From the NCBI RefSeq assembly GCF_024436035.1, contig NZ_JANFNG010000001.1:265689-329688 (forward strand): a stretch of 64,000 bases of DNA. Direction: 5' to 3'. Within the stretch, counting starts at the first letter, position 1. Each line of letters starts with the position of its first letter. The position numbers and the translations under genes were made by a program. Positions 43,449 to 51,276 of the stretch are shown here, in pieces. The notes under the pieces were generated by a model, which saw only the letters and a program-made list of their open reading frames with translations, did no database searches and was not told the origin of the DNA. The DNA is from Streptomyces humicola (GTDB lineage: Bacteria > Actinomycetota > Actinomycetes > Streptomycetales > Streptomycetaceae).

Positions 43449-43637
43449 TTGATCCACGGAATGGCCGACGCCCCCGACCCCGCTCCCCGCGCCAATCCCG
43501 CCCTGGCCGTCGACTGCGACATATGCGGCGGCTGGGGAACCGTGATCACTTACCGGGGGAGTCACGAGCTCTGTCCGGCCTGCCAGCCTCATGGCGATCA
43601 GAGTTACTCCGACAGCAGCGCCACCCGGGCGGAGTGA
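43449..43637 (+). CDS. Small zinc-ribbon protein
   Basis: A product of about 62 residues with the pattern CDICGGWGTVITYRGSHELC-PAC, two CxxC pairs 17 residues apart, so a DnaJ-like zinc ribbon is likely. Function is unknown. The start is uncertain. A TTG at 43449 has GAGGAGAG five bases upstream; ATG at 43461 gives a slightly shorter protein and ATG at 43323 a longer one with a poor ribosome-binding site. Confidence 0.5.
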   Translation: MIHGMADAPDPAPRANPALAVDCDICGGWGTVITYRGSHELCPACQPHGDQSYSDSSATRAE

Positions 43638-44001
43638 GCAGGGTTCGGGATCGACGCTCTCCGGTCGTCACCGCGTTTCTCGGTGCTCCGTCACGGTGAG
43701 GGTGCGAAGCGTCACGGTCCAGCAACGGCGGCACCTTTCGCACACCGAACTGCCAGACTCGGCACGCAATTTCGTCTCCCGCTCACTCACGCGGGCGGAC
43801 TCGGCATCTCGAATCCGTACTCCGACACCAAAGAGGCTCCGAGTCAGTTGCGCATACCCGACTCGGGGCCTCTGTTGCCCGGCTGCCCGCCTCGCCAGCA
43901 GGGCGTCGGGTGGTCAGGTCATGATGAATGACCGGAACCCAGCCGCCCGTACACCCTCACCGTTGCAGGCGGGGCACTTCACACGCGAAGCGCCGGCTGG
44001 T
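43638..44001. other. Intergenic region with a strong hairpin
   Basis: No gene is supported here. The main feature is the inverted repeat at 43832-43873, which would terminate transcription of either the tetR gene (from the right) or the small zinc-ribbon gene (from the left). Confidence 0.5.
43832..43873. terminator. Bidirectional terminator-like hairpin
   Basis: AGAGGCTCCGAGTC (43832-43845) pairs with GACTCGGGGCCTCT (43860-43873), with one mismatch in 14 and a 14-base loop. It lies between two converging genes. Confidence 0.65.
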
Positions 44002-44595
44002 TCAGTCTGGGATGGCGGCGTCGACCAGGGCGGCGGCTGCGGTGCGGGCGGCTGTTTCGGCGCTGGGGTCGCGGTCCAGCCAGGCGCTGATCCCGGCGCC
44101 GTCGTAGAGCAGTACCAGTTGCTGGGCGAGTGATTTCGCGTCCTTGGCGCCTGCCTGCTGGGCGAGGCCGAAGAAGAGTTCGTGGAGCCAGGTGCGGTAG
44201 TCGTTCGCGGCCTGTTCGACGACGCCGCCGGGTGGGGCGTCGGCGCTCGCACTGATGAACGGGCAGCCACGGAACCCCGGCTCGCTGAACGAGAGCCCCT
44301 GCACCTCGAACGCGCCGACCAGGCGCTCCTTCGGGGTTTCGTAACGCGCTTCGAGCTCGCGTGTCATGTGCTCGACGGTCGCGGCGTGCCGTGCCTGTAG
44401 GTAGGCGCGGACCAGGCCGTCCTTGCTGCCGAAGGCGCTGTACAGCGTTGCCTTTGCGACCCCGGCGTGCTGGATGACCCGGTCGATCCCGACCGACTGG
44501 ACACCCTCGGCGTAGAACAGCTCGTTGGCGGCGGCCAGCAGCCGCGCCCGCGCCGCCGCACTGCGTTCCCGCGGTGAGAGCACTTTCTCAGACAT
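44002..44595 (-). CDS. TetR-family repressor
   Basis: A 197-residue TetR-type regulator. The N-terminal DNA-binding domain shows ARLLAAANELFYAEGVQSVG and the helix-turn-helix IQHAGVAKATLYSAFGSKDG. The C-terminal half is a typical all-helical ligand domain with GFRGCPFISASAD, a feature of the subgroup that often regulates divergent oxidoreductases. I use the ATG at 44595. The divergent SDR gene starts at 44732 and three copies of a CAGACnGGTCTG-type site lie between, so autoregulation and control of the SDR are likely. Confidence 0.92.
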   Translation of the reverse strand: MSEKVLSPRERSAAARARLLAAANELFYAEGVQSVGIDRVIQHAGVAKATLYSAFGSKDGLVRAYLQARHAATVEHMTRELEARYETPKERLVGAFEVQGLSFSEPGFRGCPFISASADAPPGGVVEQAANDYRTWLHELFFGLAQQAGAKDAKSLAQQLVLLYDGAGISAWLDRDPSAETAARTAAAALVDAAIPD

Positions 44596-44608
44596 GCCCA
44601 CAAGGTAG

Positions 44609-44705
44609 CAGACAGGTCTGTCTGTCTTCAATCGGCCTCCTATGGCCGTTGACATATCCAGACCGGTCTGTCTAGGTTGGAGGCGTTACCAGACAGACCG
44701 GTCTG
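44609..44705. promoter_or_regulatory. TetR operators overlapping the SDR promoter
   Basis: The palindrome CAGACCGGTCTG occurs exactly at 44659-44670 and 44694-44705, and an imperfect copy (CAGACAGGTCTG) at 44609-44620. A sigma-70-like promoter for the SDR is visible: TTGACA at 44649-44654 and TAGGTT at 44673-44678, 18 bases apart. The first perfect operator lies inside the spacer and the second just downstream of the expected start site, so bound repressor would block RNA polymerase. Confidence 0.8.
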
Positions 44706-44731
44706 GATAACAATTCCGGAAGGTGCATTCC

Positions 44732-45478
44732 ATGTCCATGGAGCGCGAAGACAACCTCGACCTGCATCCCATTACCGCCCTGGTCACCGGGGCCACATCC
44801 GGCATCGGCCGGGCGGTCGCCAAGCGGCTCGCCGCCGACGGAATGTCTGTCGTCGTGACCGGCCGCAACGCCCGGCGTGGCGCCGAGACCGTCAACGAGA
44901 TCACCGCGGCCGGCGGCCGCGCCCGGTTCGTCGAGACGGACCTGGAGGACTCGGCCGGCATCGACCGGCTCGCCGCGGAGGTCGGCGAAGTCGACGTCCT
45001 GGTCAACAACGCCGGGCAAGCCATCTGGGCACCGACAGAGGAGATGAAGGTCTCCGACTACGACGCGATGTTCGCCAGCAACGTCCGCGCAGCGTTCTTC
45101 CTCGTGGCCGCGTTCGCCCCGACGATGGCGGCGAAGGGATCGGGCAGCGTGATCAACATCGGCAGCATGGCCGGCAGTCTCGGCCTGGCCGCCGGCGCCG
45201 CCTACGGCGCGACCAAGGCCGCACTGGCGTCGCTGACACGAGGCTGGACGGCCGAGTACAGCGCCCGCGGCGTCCGCTTCAACACCGTCGCCCCCGGTCC
45301 GGTCTACACCAGGCCCGAGGCCCGCGACCTGTTCGACGCGCTCGCCGAGACCACCGCGTTGAGGCGCGCCGCCCAGCCCGCCGAGGTCGCCGAGGCCGTC
45401 GCATTCCTCGTCTCGCCGAAGGCCGGCTACATCACCGGCGCGACCGTCGCCGTCGACGGCGGCCGCACCGCCATCTGA
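44732..45478 (+). CDS. Short-chain dehydrogenase/reductase
   Basis: A 248-residue NAD(P)-dependent oxidoreductase of the classical SDR family. The cofactor motif is TALVTGATSGIGRAVA (about residue 17) and NNAG follows near residue 92. The catalytic Ser, Tyr and Lys are in NIGSMAGS, AAYGATKAAL. The C-terminus SPKAGYITGATVAVDGG is typical. The ATG at 44732 has GGAAGG eight bases upstream. Substrate is unknown. Expression is probably induced when the divergent TetR protein binds its ligand. Confidence 0.9.
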   Translation: MSMEREDNLDLHPITALVTGATSGIGRAVAKRLAADGMSVVVTGRNARRGAETVNEITAAGGRARFVETDLEDSAGIDRLAAEVGEVDVLVNNAGQAIWAPTEEMKVSDYDAMFASNVRAAFFLVAAFAPTMAAKGSGSVINIGSMAGSLGLAAGAAYGATKAALASLTRGWTAEYSARGVRFNTVAPGPVYTRPEARDLFDALAETTALRRAAQPAEVAEAVAFLVSPKAGYITGATVAVDGGRTAI

Positions 45479-45514
45479 ACCTGTCTAATAACCTGCTACA
45501 AGAGGACAACATTC

Positions 45515-45785
45515 TTGAGCAACACCGTGTACGGCCTGAGAGTCGACGCCGCCGACGCCGCCGACGCCGAGAAACTCGCCAACTTCTGGGCCGAGGTACT
45601 CGGGAGGGACGTTGCGTCAGGCGCGAGCTCCGAATTCGCCACACTCGATACGGACCTGGCCACCCCTCGGCTGAGCTTCCATCGGGTCCCCGAGCCGAAG
45701 TCGGTGAAGAACCGGCTGCACCTCGACCTCATCGGCCCCGCCTTCGAGGCAGAGTCACAGCGGCTGCTCGCGCTCGGCGCCTCCC
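45515..45785 (+). pseudogene. 3'-truncated VOC-family gene
   Basis: The product starts MSNTVYGLRVDAADAADAEK and has AEKLANFWAEVLGRDV, TPRLSFHRVPEPKSVKNRLH and HLDLIGPAFEAESQRLLALG, the glyoxalase-like domain of actinobacterial VOC proteins. After LALGAS the expected strand (with the DPEGNEF-type end) is missing. The DNA continues instead into the tail of an SDR gene in a different frame. The protein, if made, ends at 45847 with unrelated residues. Confidence 0.7.
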
Positions 45786-45876
45786 GGCCGCGGCCGCCCT
45801 CTTCCTCGCATCGGACGAGAGCAGCTTCTGTGCAGGCATGGACCTGAGCGTCGACGGCGGCATGGCTCAGGTCTGA
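45781..45876 (+). pseudogene. SDR gene tail fused to the truncated VOC gene
   Basis: In a second frame the last 31 codons read AAAALFLASDESSFCAGMDL then SVDGGMAQV with a natural stop at 45876. This is the typical C-terminal end of a classical SDR and is not a copy of the intact SDR upstream. It implies a deletion between a VOC gene and a following SDR gene. Confidence 0.75.
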
Positions 45877-45974
45877 GGCTGGAGTCTGAGAATCCGGGGA
45901 ATCTCGTCTCCTCCACGAGGTGGCTCCTGCACTGCGGCGACGCCACGCTGAGCGCGCACGAACGCAGGCGGTGT

Positions 45975-46907
45975 TCAGTTACCGCTGTCGACCTCGAGCA
46001 CGATCTTGCCGCGGGTCCGCCCGGCCATGCTGAGCCGGAACGCCTCGGCGGCGTCGGCAAGCGGCAGGGCGCGCTCGACGTGGACACCGAGCTTGCCGGC
46101 GTCGGCGAGTCGGGCGAGTTCGGCAAGGTCCGCGCTGTCCGGCCGCACCCACACATGGTGTCCGCCGCGCCGAGTGACGTCCGGGTCGACGATCGACGCG
46201 ACGCGGGAGCGGTCCTTCAGCAGTTCCTGGGAGACGGCGACCGCGACACCGCCCACGTAGTCCACGGCCGCGTCGATGCCCTCCGGTGCCAGCCGGCGCA
46301 CCCGGTCGGCCAGGCCCTCGCCGTAGGTGACGGGTTCGGCGCCCAGGGAGCGCAAGAAGTCGTGGTTGTGTTCGCCGGCTGTGCCGATCACCCGTGCCCC
46401 CTTGGCCACCGCGATCTGTACGGCGAAGGCCCCGACACCGCCGGCAGCCGCGTGGACCAGGACCGTGTCGCCCGCGGTGACCCCCACCCGGCCCAGTGAC
46501 CGCCAGGCGGTGAGCCCTGCCAGCGGGACGCCGGCCGCTTGCTGCCAGCTCAGCGAGGCGGGCTTGCGTGCGAGGGCACGCACGGGCGCGTCGACGAGCT
46601 CCGCGTAGGTGCCGTGCTGCACCTCGTCCTTGCGGACGTAGCCGAAGACCTCGTCGCCCACCGAGAACTCGGGGGCGTCCAGGCCGACCGCCTCGACGAC
46701 GCCCGCGACATCCCAGCCGGGTACGAGGGGGAAGTGGACGTACATGAGCGGGTCGAGATACCCGGCGACGATCTTCCAGTCGACCGGGTTGACCCCGACG
46801 GCCTTCACTCGCACGAGGACCGAGTCGGGACCGACCTTGGGATCGTCGGTCTCCGTCAGTTCCAGGGTCTCCGGGCCGCCATAGCGGTTCGCGGTAATTG
46901 CACGCAT
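45975..46907 (-). CDS. Zinc-independent quinone oxidoreductase-like protein
   Basis: A 310-residue NADPH-dependent oxidoreductase of the medium-chain (MDR) superfamily. The N-terminal GroES-like domain starts MRAITANRYGGPETLEL, with VGVNPVDWKIVAGY and FPLVPGWDVAGVVEAVG. The Rossmann domain has VLVHAAAGGVGAFAVQIA (about residue 145). Zinc-binding Cys residues are absent, as in quinone reductases. It ends GRTRGKIVLEV. It appears to be transcribed alone and the natural substrate is not evident. Confidence 0.9.
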   Translation of the reverse strand: MRAITANRYGGPETLELTETDDPKVGPDSVLVRVKAVGVNPVDWKIVAGYLDPLMYVHFPLVPGWDVAGVVEAVGLDAPEFSVGDEVFGYVRKDEVQHGTYAELVDAPVRALARKPASLSWQQAAGVPLAGLTAWRSLGRVGVTAGDTVLVHAAAGGVGAFAVQIAVAKGARVIGTAGEHNHDFLRSLGAEPVTYGEGLADRVRRLAPEGIDAAVDYVGGVAVAVSQELLKDRSRVASIVDPDVTRRGGHHVWVRPDSADLAELARLADAGKLGVHVERALPLADAAEAFRLSMAGRTRGKIVLEVDSGN

Positions 46908-46984
46908 AGCGGACACAATAAGCCAGAGACCTTGGCCGTTCCGTGGCTCCGCCGCGACACGGTTTCCACCAGGTTGCCTGGATG

Positions 46985-47200
46985 GCCACGAGTCCGTCCG
47001 CAAGCGCGGCAAGACCATCGGCGGGACCAGCGTCGCCGATGGCCGGATGCTGTCCATGACCCTCCATCTGCGCGACCAGGAGATGAGCCTGCACGACATC
47101 GCCTCCCGGCTCGTCATCACCAGGGGCAAGAAGAAGGGCGGGCACCCTCACCCGCGACCGCCATGCGGATGCCGCGCGAGCGGCAAGCAGACGGCCTAGT
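46985..47200 (+). pseudogene. Recombinase/resolvase remnant
   Basis: The plus strand reads SVADGRMLSMTLHLRDQEMS then LHDIASRLVITRGKKKG, after which the recognisable continuation (PSPATAMRMPRER) is in the next frame. This is the helix-turn-helix end of a serine-recombinase-like protein (DIAxxLVIxxGxKKGxHPSPATVxRML). Both ends are missing. Confidence 0.5.
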
Positions 47201-47624
47201 CGGTGAGGCCCGAGATCGCGAGCACCTTGTCGATCTGCACCCGGACGAGCAGGGTGCCGGGGACGCCGTTGCGGGCGCCGTATTCCTCGGCGCGCTTGGC
47301 GCCCATATAGCGGGCCGCGATCCGGGTGGCCCACTCCCGGACCTGTGACAGGTCGTCCCTGAGCTCCGCGCGGCCCTGCAGCATCGCGAACGCGAACGGC
47401 GGACGCTCGTCGTCCACGCACAGCGCAACCCGGCTGTCCCGGGCAAGGTTGCGGCCCTTGACCGTGTTCTCGCCGGTGTTGAATACCAATGCATCGCCGT
47501 CGAGCACGAACCAGACGGGGGCGACGTGGGGGCTGCCGTCTGCGCGCACGGTGGAGAGCTTGCCCGTTCGGGTGCCGGACATGACGAATGCGCGCCATTC
47601 AGCGTCGCTCATCTTCTGTGCCAT
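47196..47624 (-). CDS. PPOX-class F420- or FMN-dependent oxidoreductase
   Basis: A 142-residue split-barrel flavin/deazaflavin enzyme. GKLSTVRADGSPHVAPVWFV, the VFNTGENTVKGRNLARDSRV segment and the VRVQIDKVLAISG end are typical of actinobacterial PPOX proteins that use F420 or FMN to reduce small molecules. I use the ATG at 47624; an ATG five codons upstream is equally open. Neither has a clear ribosome-binding site, so translation could be leaderless. The substrate is unknown. Confidence 0.88.
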   Translation of the reverse strand: MAQKMSDAEWRAFVMSGTRTGKLSTVRADGSPHVAPVWFVLDGDALVFNTGENTVKGRNLARDSRVALCVDDERPPFAFAMLQGRAELRDDLSQVREWATRIAARYMGAKRAEEYGARNGVPGTLLVRVQIDKVLAISGLTD

Positions 47625-48305
47625 GATCGAATGTTGCATGACGATCGCACAGCTGACGGCCAGTGACGCGCGGGCTGGTCGCTCCCACCAGATGGCTGAT
47701 CACTGCCTTCAGCGGCACGGCAGGGGACGACTTACGGAGAACGATTCACCCGTGCGGATCGCGTCATTCACGGAGCGCACGGTCTCGGCTGCAGACTGGC
47801 GCTGAGCCCATGCTGCTACGGCTGCCGTTGATCACACCGTCGGCACTGGATGCCGGGCAGCGCGGGCGGCCCGCGCCCAGTCGCGACAGGGCACTGACGG
47901 CAGCGAGGCGACGCACCGGGCCGCGCTGTGGCCGGGACCGGCCGCCCGCATGGGGACTTCCTGCACGCGGTCCAGCCCTCGTCTCCTTCGATATCCCCTA
48001 AACTGGTCTGCGGTCGTACAGTTCTTCTCTCCGATTCCGCGGAAGTATCGTCCATGGGCCGAACTCCCTGGGGCATGGTCCGGTCGGCTCGAACACCGAG
48101 TGGCGTTGTGCTTCCGCGGTCCCATTCCGCGCTCGGCGTCGCGTCGACGGCGCCGTCTGGGGGGCCTCATCACGGCACGCATGACGACCGGCTTCCCTCG
48201 AAGACAAGGCCCGACGCTTCCCGCCTGGAGCGCCGCTGAGCGGCAGCGAGTCGGAGCGCGGCAGGAGAGGCACTGCTGAACGAGTTCGTTGACGAGGAGG
48301 CGGCC
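47625..48305. other. Intergenic region without a supported gene
   Basis: About 680 bases between divergent genes. Open frames on both strands have no recognisable protein features. The ribosome-binding site of the downstream monooxygenase (GAGGAGG at 48293-48299) marks its right end. Confidence 0.45.
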
Positions 48306-49364
48306 ATGACCGAACGACTGGACACAGTCGTGATCGGCGCCGGTCAGGCCGGACTCGCGGCGGGAGCGTACCTGGCCCGCTATGGGAGGGAATTCGTGAT
48401 CTTCGACGCCCACGCGAGGATCGGCGAATCCTGGCGCCGCAGGTGGGACTCACTGCTGCTGTTCACACCCGCCGCCATCAGCGGCCTGCCCGGCCTGCCG
48501 TTCCCTGCCCCGCCCAGGGCCTTCCCCGGCAAGGAGCAGATGGCCGATTACCTGCAGACGTACGCCGAGACCTTCAACCTGCCGGTCCGTCTGGACACTT
48601 GTGTCCGTGAGCTCACCCGGCGTGACGGCAGATTCCTGCTGGACCTGGAGGACGGCAGCCTCGAGGCGGACAGCGTGATCGTGGCCACCGGAGCCCTGCG
48701 TGCCCCCCGCAGACCCGCATTCGCCGACGAGCTGGATTCGGCAATACAGCAGTTCACCGTGGCCGACTACCGCAACTCCACCCAGGTCGCCCCGGGGCCT
48801 GTACTGGTGGTCGGCGCCGGCAACTCTGGCGTGGAGATCGCAACCGAACTCGCCGCGACGCACCTTGTCTGGCTCGCCGGACGCCACCCGGGCCACTTCC
48901 CGTTCAACCCCACCGGCCCCGTCTTCTGGCGACTCGCGCACCACCTCCTGACCGTCGACAGCCCGGCGGGACGCTGGCTCCACGCTGCCACCAACGACAA
49001 GGGCACACCCGTGATCAGGAGCAGTCCGCGGAAACTGGCGAAGGCAGGAATCGAACGCCTACCCAGAGTGGAGGGGCACTCCCACGGTCTTCCTCTCCTC
49101 GCCGACGGGAGGACCCTGCGCCCCGCGGCCATCGTCTGGGCCACTGGCTTCGGACCGGAATACGACTGGATCAACCTGCCCGCCTTCGACCAGTCCGGCA
49201 CACCCCGCCATACTCGCGGAGTATCCGTGATCCCTGGCCTTTACTTCGTCGGCCTGCCATTCCAGTACAGCTTCACCTCAGAATTGGGCTGCGGCGTCGG
49301 TCGAGATGCCGAATACGTCGTACGACACATCACTGGTCACGTCGGATCCGAGGTCACGGTGTGA
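48306..49364 (+). CDS. Flavin-containing monooxygenase-like FAD/NAD(P) oxidoreductase
   Basis: A 352-residue two-dinucleotide-binding flavoprotein. The FAD motif is TVVIGAGQAGLAAGAYLARY (residues 8-27) and the NADPH motif LVVGAGNSGVEIATELA (about 175-191). ESWRRRWDSLLLFTP fits the FMO/CzcO-type family, and IVWATGFGPEYDWI is the C-terminal ATGF motif. The ATG at 48306 has a strong GAGGAGG. It seems monocistronic. Baeyer-Villiger or N/S-oxygenation is possible; the substrate cannot be told. Confidence 0.9.
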   Translation: MTERLDTVVIGAGQAGLAAGAYLARYGREFVIFDAHARIGESWRRRWDSLLLFTPAAISGLPGLPFPAPPRAFPGKEQMADYLQTYAETFNLPVRLDTCVRELTRRDGRFLLDLEDGSLEADSVIVATGALRAPRRPAFADELDSAIQQFTVADYRNSTQVAPGPVLVVGAGNSGVEIATELAATHLVWLAGRHPGHFPFNPTGPVFWRLAHHLLTVDSPAGRWLHAATNDKGTPVIRSSPRKLAKAGIERLPRVEGHSHGLPLLADGRTLRPAAIVWATGFGPEYDWINLPAFDQSGTPRHTRGVSVIPGLYFVGLPFQYSFTSELGCGVGRDAEYVVRHITGHVGSEVTV

Positions 49365-49505
49365 AGACCGTGTGGGGCTCTGGGGGCGGCGCTCCCCAGC
49401 GTCAGGGCCTGGAGACCAATCGTTACTGGTCGGCAAAGGTACCGGCGCCGCCCGCGTCCAGCCACGGCAGGTCGTGGCCCATTCGGTCCGCTTGGTGCGC
49501 AGGTA

Positions 49506-49739
49506 TCACAGGTTGTCCACCCCGGCCTTCACGGGCAGCGGCTCGCGGCCGATCACCCGCAGCCCGTGCCGCTTGAGCTCCGCGATCTTGTCAGGGTTGT
49601 TGGTCATCAGGCGGAGTGAGCGCACCCCGAGGTCGGGGAAGATCTGGGCGGCGACGCCGTAGTCGCGAGCGTCGGGGGGCAGGCCGAGCTCCACATTGGC
49701 GTCCAGGGTGTCGTGGCCGAGCTCCTGGAGCTCACACGC
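49506..49739 (-). pseudogene. ribA: GTP cyclohydrolase II C-terminal fragment
   Basis: The last 77 codons of a RibA-like gene: ACELQELGHDTLDANVELGL, PPDARDYGVAAQIFPDLGVR and LRLMTNNPDKIAELKRHGL. The zinc-binding Cys cluster and catalytic region upstream are missing, and the sequence before 49739 is unrelated. It is a relic, not a complete riboflavin gene. Confidence 0.8.
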
Positions 49740-50105
49740 CACAGGTCGGCCCCACCTGGTCATCGGCACAGGTGGTGGCGACCGTGTCTGAAAGTCCGTT
49801 CGAGTCTGTGATGTGCCGGGCTGGCCAAGGCCCAGCCCGGCTGCAGCGCTGCGCATGCATGGTGGGGATCGTCGACGGAATCGCCGTGACTTGCTTGCTG
49901 CCGCCCGGCTCCCGCGCCTCCGCGGCCCGAGAGGCATGTTGAACATACACCTATCTTGGGGTAGCGTTCCTGTCGCGCGTGGAAGGGGGTCGTGGTCAGA
50001 CCCGGCCGGTCATCGCTGTTCCCCCGTGGCGAGAACCGGGACGTACCCCGTGCATCTGGCCCCGCCGAGTGCATCCCCCGCGCCGGCGGGGCCTCCCCCT
50101 CGGGC
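49740..50105. other. Intergenic region without a supported gene
   Basis: About 370 bases between the ribA fragment and a small ORF. No frame shows family features or a good start. Confidence 0.4.
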
Positions 50106-50285
50106 TCATGCCCGGCCGCTGTTGTCATTGGCAGTGGGTCGGCCGACCACGACGCGGGCGATCCGCCGTTCGCTGGCCTGTACCGGCCGCAACGTCTGCA
50201 TCACACCGTCGCGCTCGCACAGCCACGCGACCGCGGCAGCGGTCTCCTCGCGGTCGTCCCCGCGCGGCGTGAACCGGATCCCCAT
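50106..50285 (-). CDS. Possible small protein of 59 residues
   Basis: A short ORF from ATG at 50285 to TGA at 50106 with strong G+C third-position bias. The product starts MGIRFTPRGDDREETAAAVA and includes WLCERDGVMQTLRPVQASER. There is no Shine-Dalgarno sequence and I recognise no family. It may be a genuine small gene or the start of a lost one. Confidence 0.35.
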   Translation of the reverse strand: MGIRFTPRGDDREETAAAVAWLCERDGVMQTLRPVQASERRIARVVVGRPTANDNSGRA

Positions 50286-50438
50286 ACGCCGATTGTGACG
50301 GGCAATCAGCCGGAACGTGGCCAGAACAGACTAGTACCTGGTTCCGTGTGCAGGGCCCATGTCCCGCATCTCCGTTGCCTCTTCGGGTAGGCGTAGCCCA
50401 CGAGCCCGAACAGCCAATGAGCCTACGGAGGCGAATTC

Positions 50439-50660
50439 ATGGGCATCGGCGGATGCATTGGTCTGATCGCGCTGGGAGCGATTCTCACCTTCGCGGTCGA
50501 CTGGCACGTGAAGGGAGTCAACCTGGGCCTGGTCGGCCTCATCCTGATGGGCGTCGGCATCATCGGCCTGTCGGCCTACGTCAGCATCTTCCGGCGGCGC
50601 CGCGTACAGCCACCGCCCCCGGCCGCGCCAGTGATCGAGGACCACCGGTATTACGAGTGA
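50439..50660 (+). CDS. DUF6458-like small membrane protein
   Basis: A 73-residue protein with two TM helices (GIGGCIGLIALGAILTFAVD and GLVGLILMGVGIIGLSAYVS), then an Arg-rich patch FRRRR and a Pro-rich tail ending VIEDHRYYE. This layout matches the DUF6458 family, common in actinobacteria and of unknown function. The ATG at 50439 has GGAGG at good spacing. Confidence 0.82.
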   Translation: MGIGGCIGLIALGAILTFAVDWHVKGVNLGLVGLILMGVGIIGLSAYVSIFRRRRVQPPPPAAPVIEDHRYYE

Positions 50661-51114
50661 CCGGCGGTCAACCAACGGCACACCCATCAGGGGGTCAGCG
50701 TGAATGGGCAGCGAGCGGATGCGTACGCCGGTGCCGTGTTGGGCGGCGTTGGCGACGCCGGCCTGACCTCGCCCGGACGGATCGACGTCGTTGGTCCGCA
50801 GCGACCACAACTCTTCACGGCGAAGCGTCGCATCAGCACCTGCTTCACTCGGCCCCGGCCGGGATCCACGGTATTCCGGTCGCCCCGGAAGCGGATGAAC
50901 TCCAGGCCGGCCGGCGGCGGGCGCCGTGCCGCGGGCGCGGGGTTGTGCAGGTGGGAGGCATCACGGTACTTCTGGGTCGGGATGGCGGGGAGGGGGCGGC
51001 GCGCGCCGCCCGGCCGACCATGGGAGAACGCCTGCGGAAGCCCGTTCTGCCCGTACGTGGCTGGGTACCCGTCTGGCGACGCCGGACGGCGTCATACGAG
51101 GAACGGAGGCCGTG
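50661..51114. other. Intergenic region without a supported gene
   Basis: About 450 bases between two small membrane-protein genes on the same strand. No frame is convincing. The GGAGG at 51104-51108 belongs to the downstream gene. Confidence 0.4.
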
Positions 51115-51276
51115 ATGATCAAGGTGCTGCTTGTGCTGCTTGCCCTGGTGCTGCCCTGGCTCGCCGTGCTGCTCAAGGACGGCCCCAGCATCAAGGTGCT
51201 GTGGGCCTTTCTGCTGCAGTTGTGCGGCCATGTCCCCGGCGTGATCTATGGCATCTACCAAGTCGTCCGGGACTGA
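51115..51276 (+). CDS. YqaE/Pmp3-family small membrane protein
   Basis: A 53-residue protein with two hydrophobic helices: LLVLLALVLPWLAVLLKDG and LWAFLLQLCGHVPGVIYGIY. The PW/LPGVIYA-type pattern matches the Pmp3/YqaE family, linked in other organisms to membrane potential and salt stress. The ATG at 51115 is preceded by GGAGG; a GTG one codon upstream is possible. Confidence 0.85.
   Translation: MIKVLLVLLALVLPWLAVLLKDGPSIKVLWAFLLQLCGHVPGVIYGIYQVVRD

Noticed and set aside
43740-43830. GC-rich sequence with GAATCC considered as a tRNA T-arm.
   Set aside because: No acceptor stem, anticodon arm or D-arm could be drawn; the region is better explained as a terminator neighbourhood.
44704-44718. 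GGATAACAATTCC, identical to the core of the E. coli lac operator, just before the SDR gene.
   Set aside because: Only 13 bases match, the symmetric partner half is absent, and a TetR-operator context explains the promoter. There is no vector-like sequence around it.
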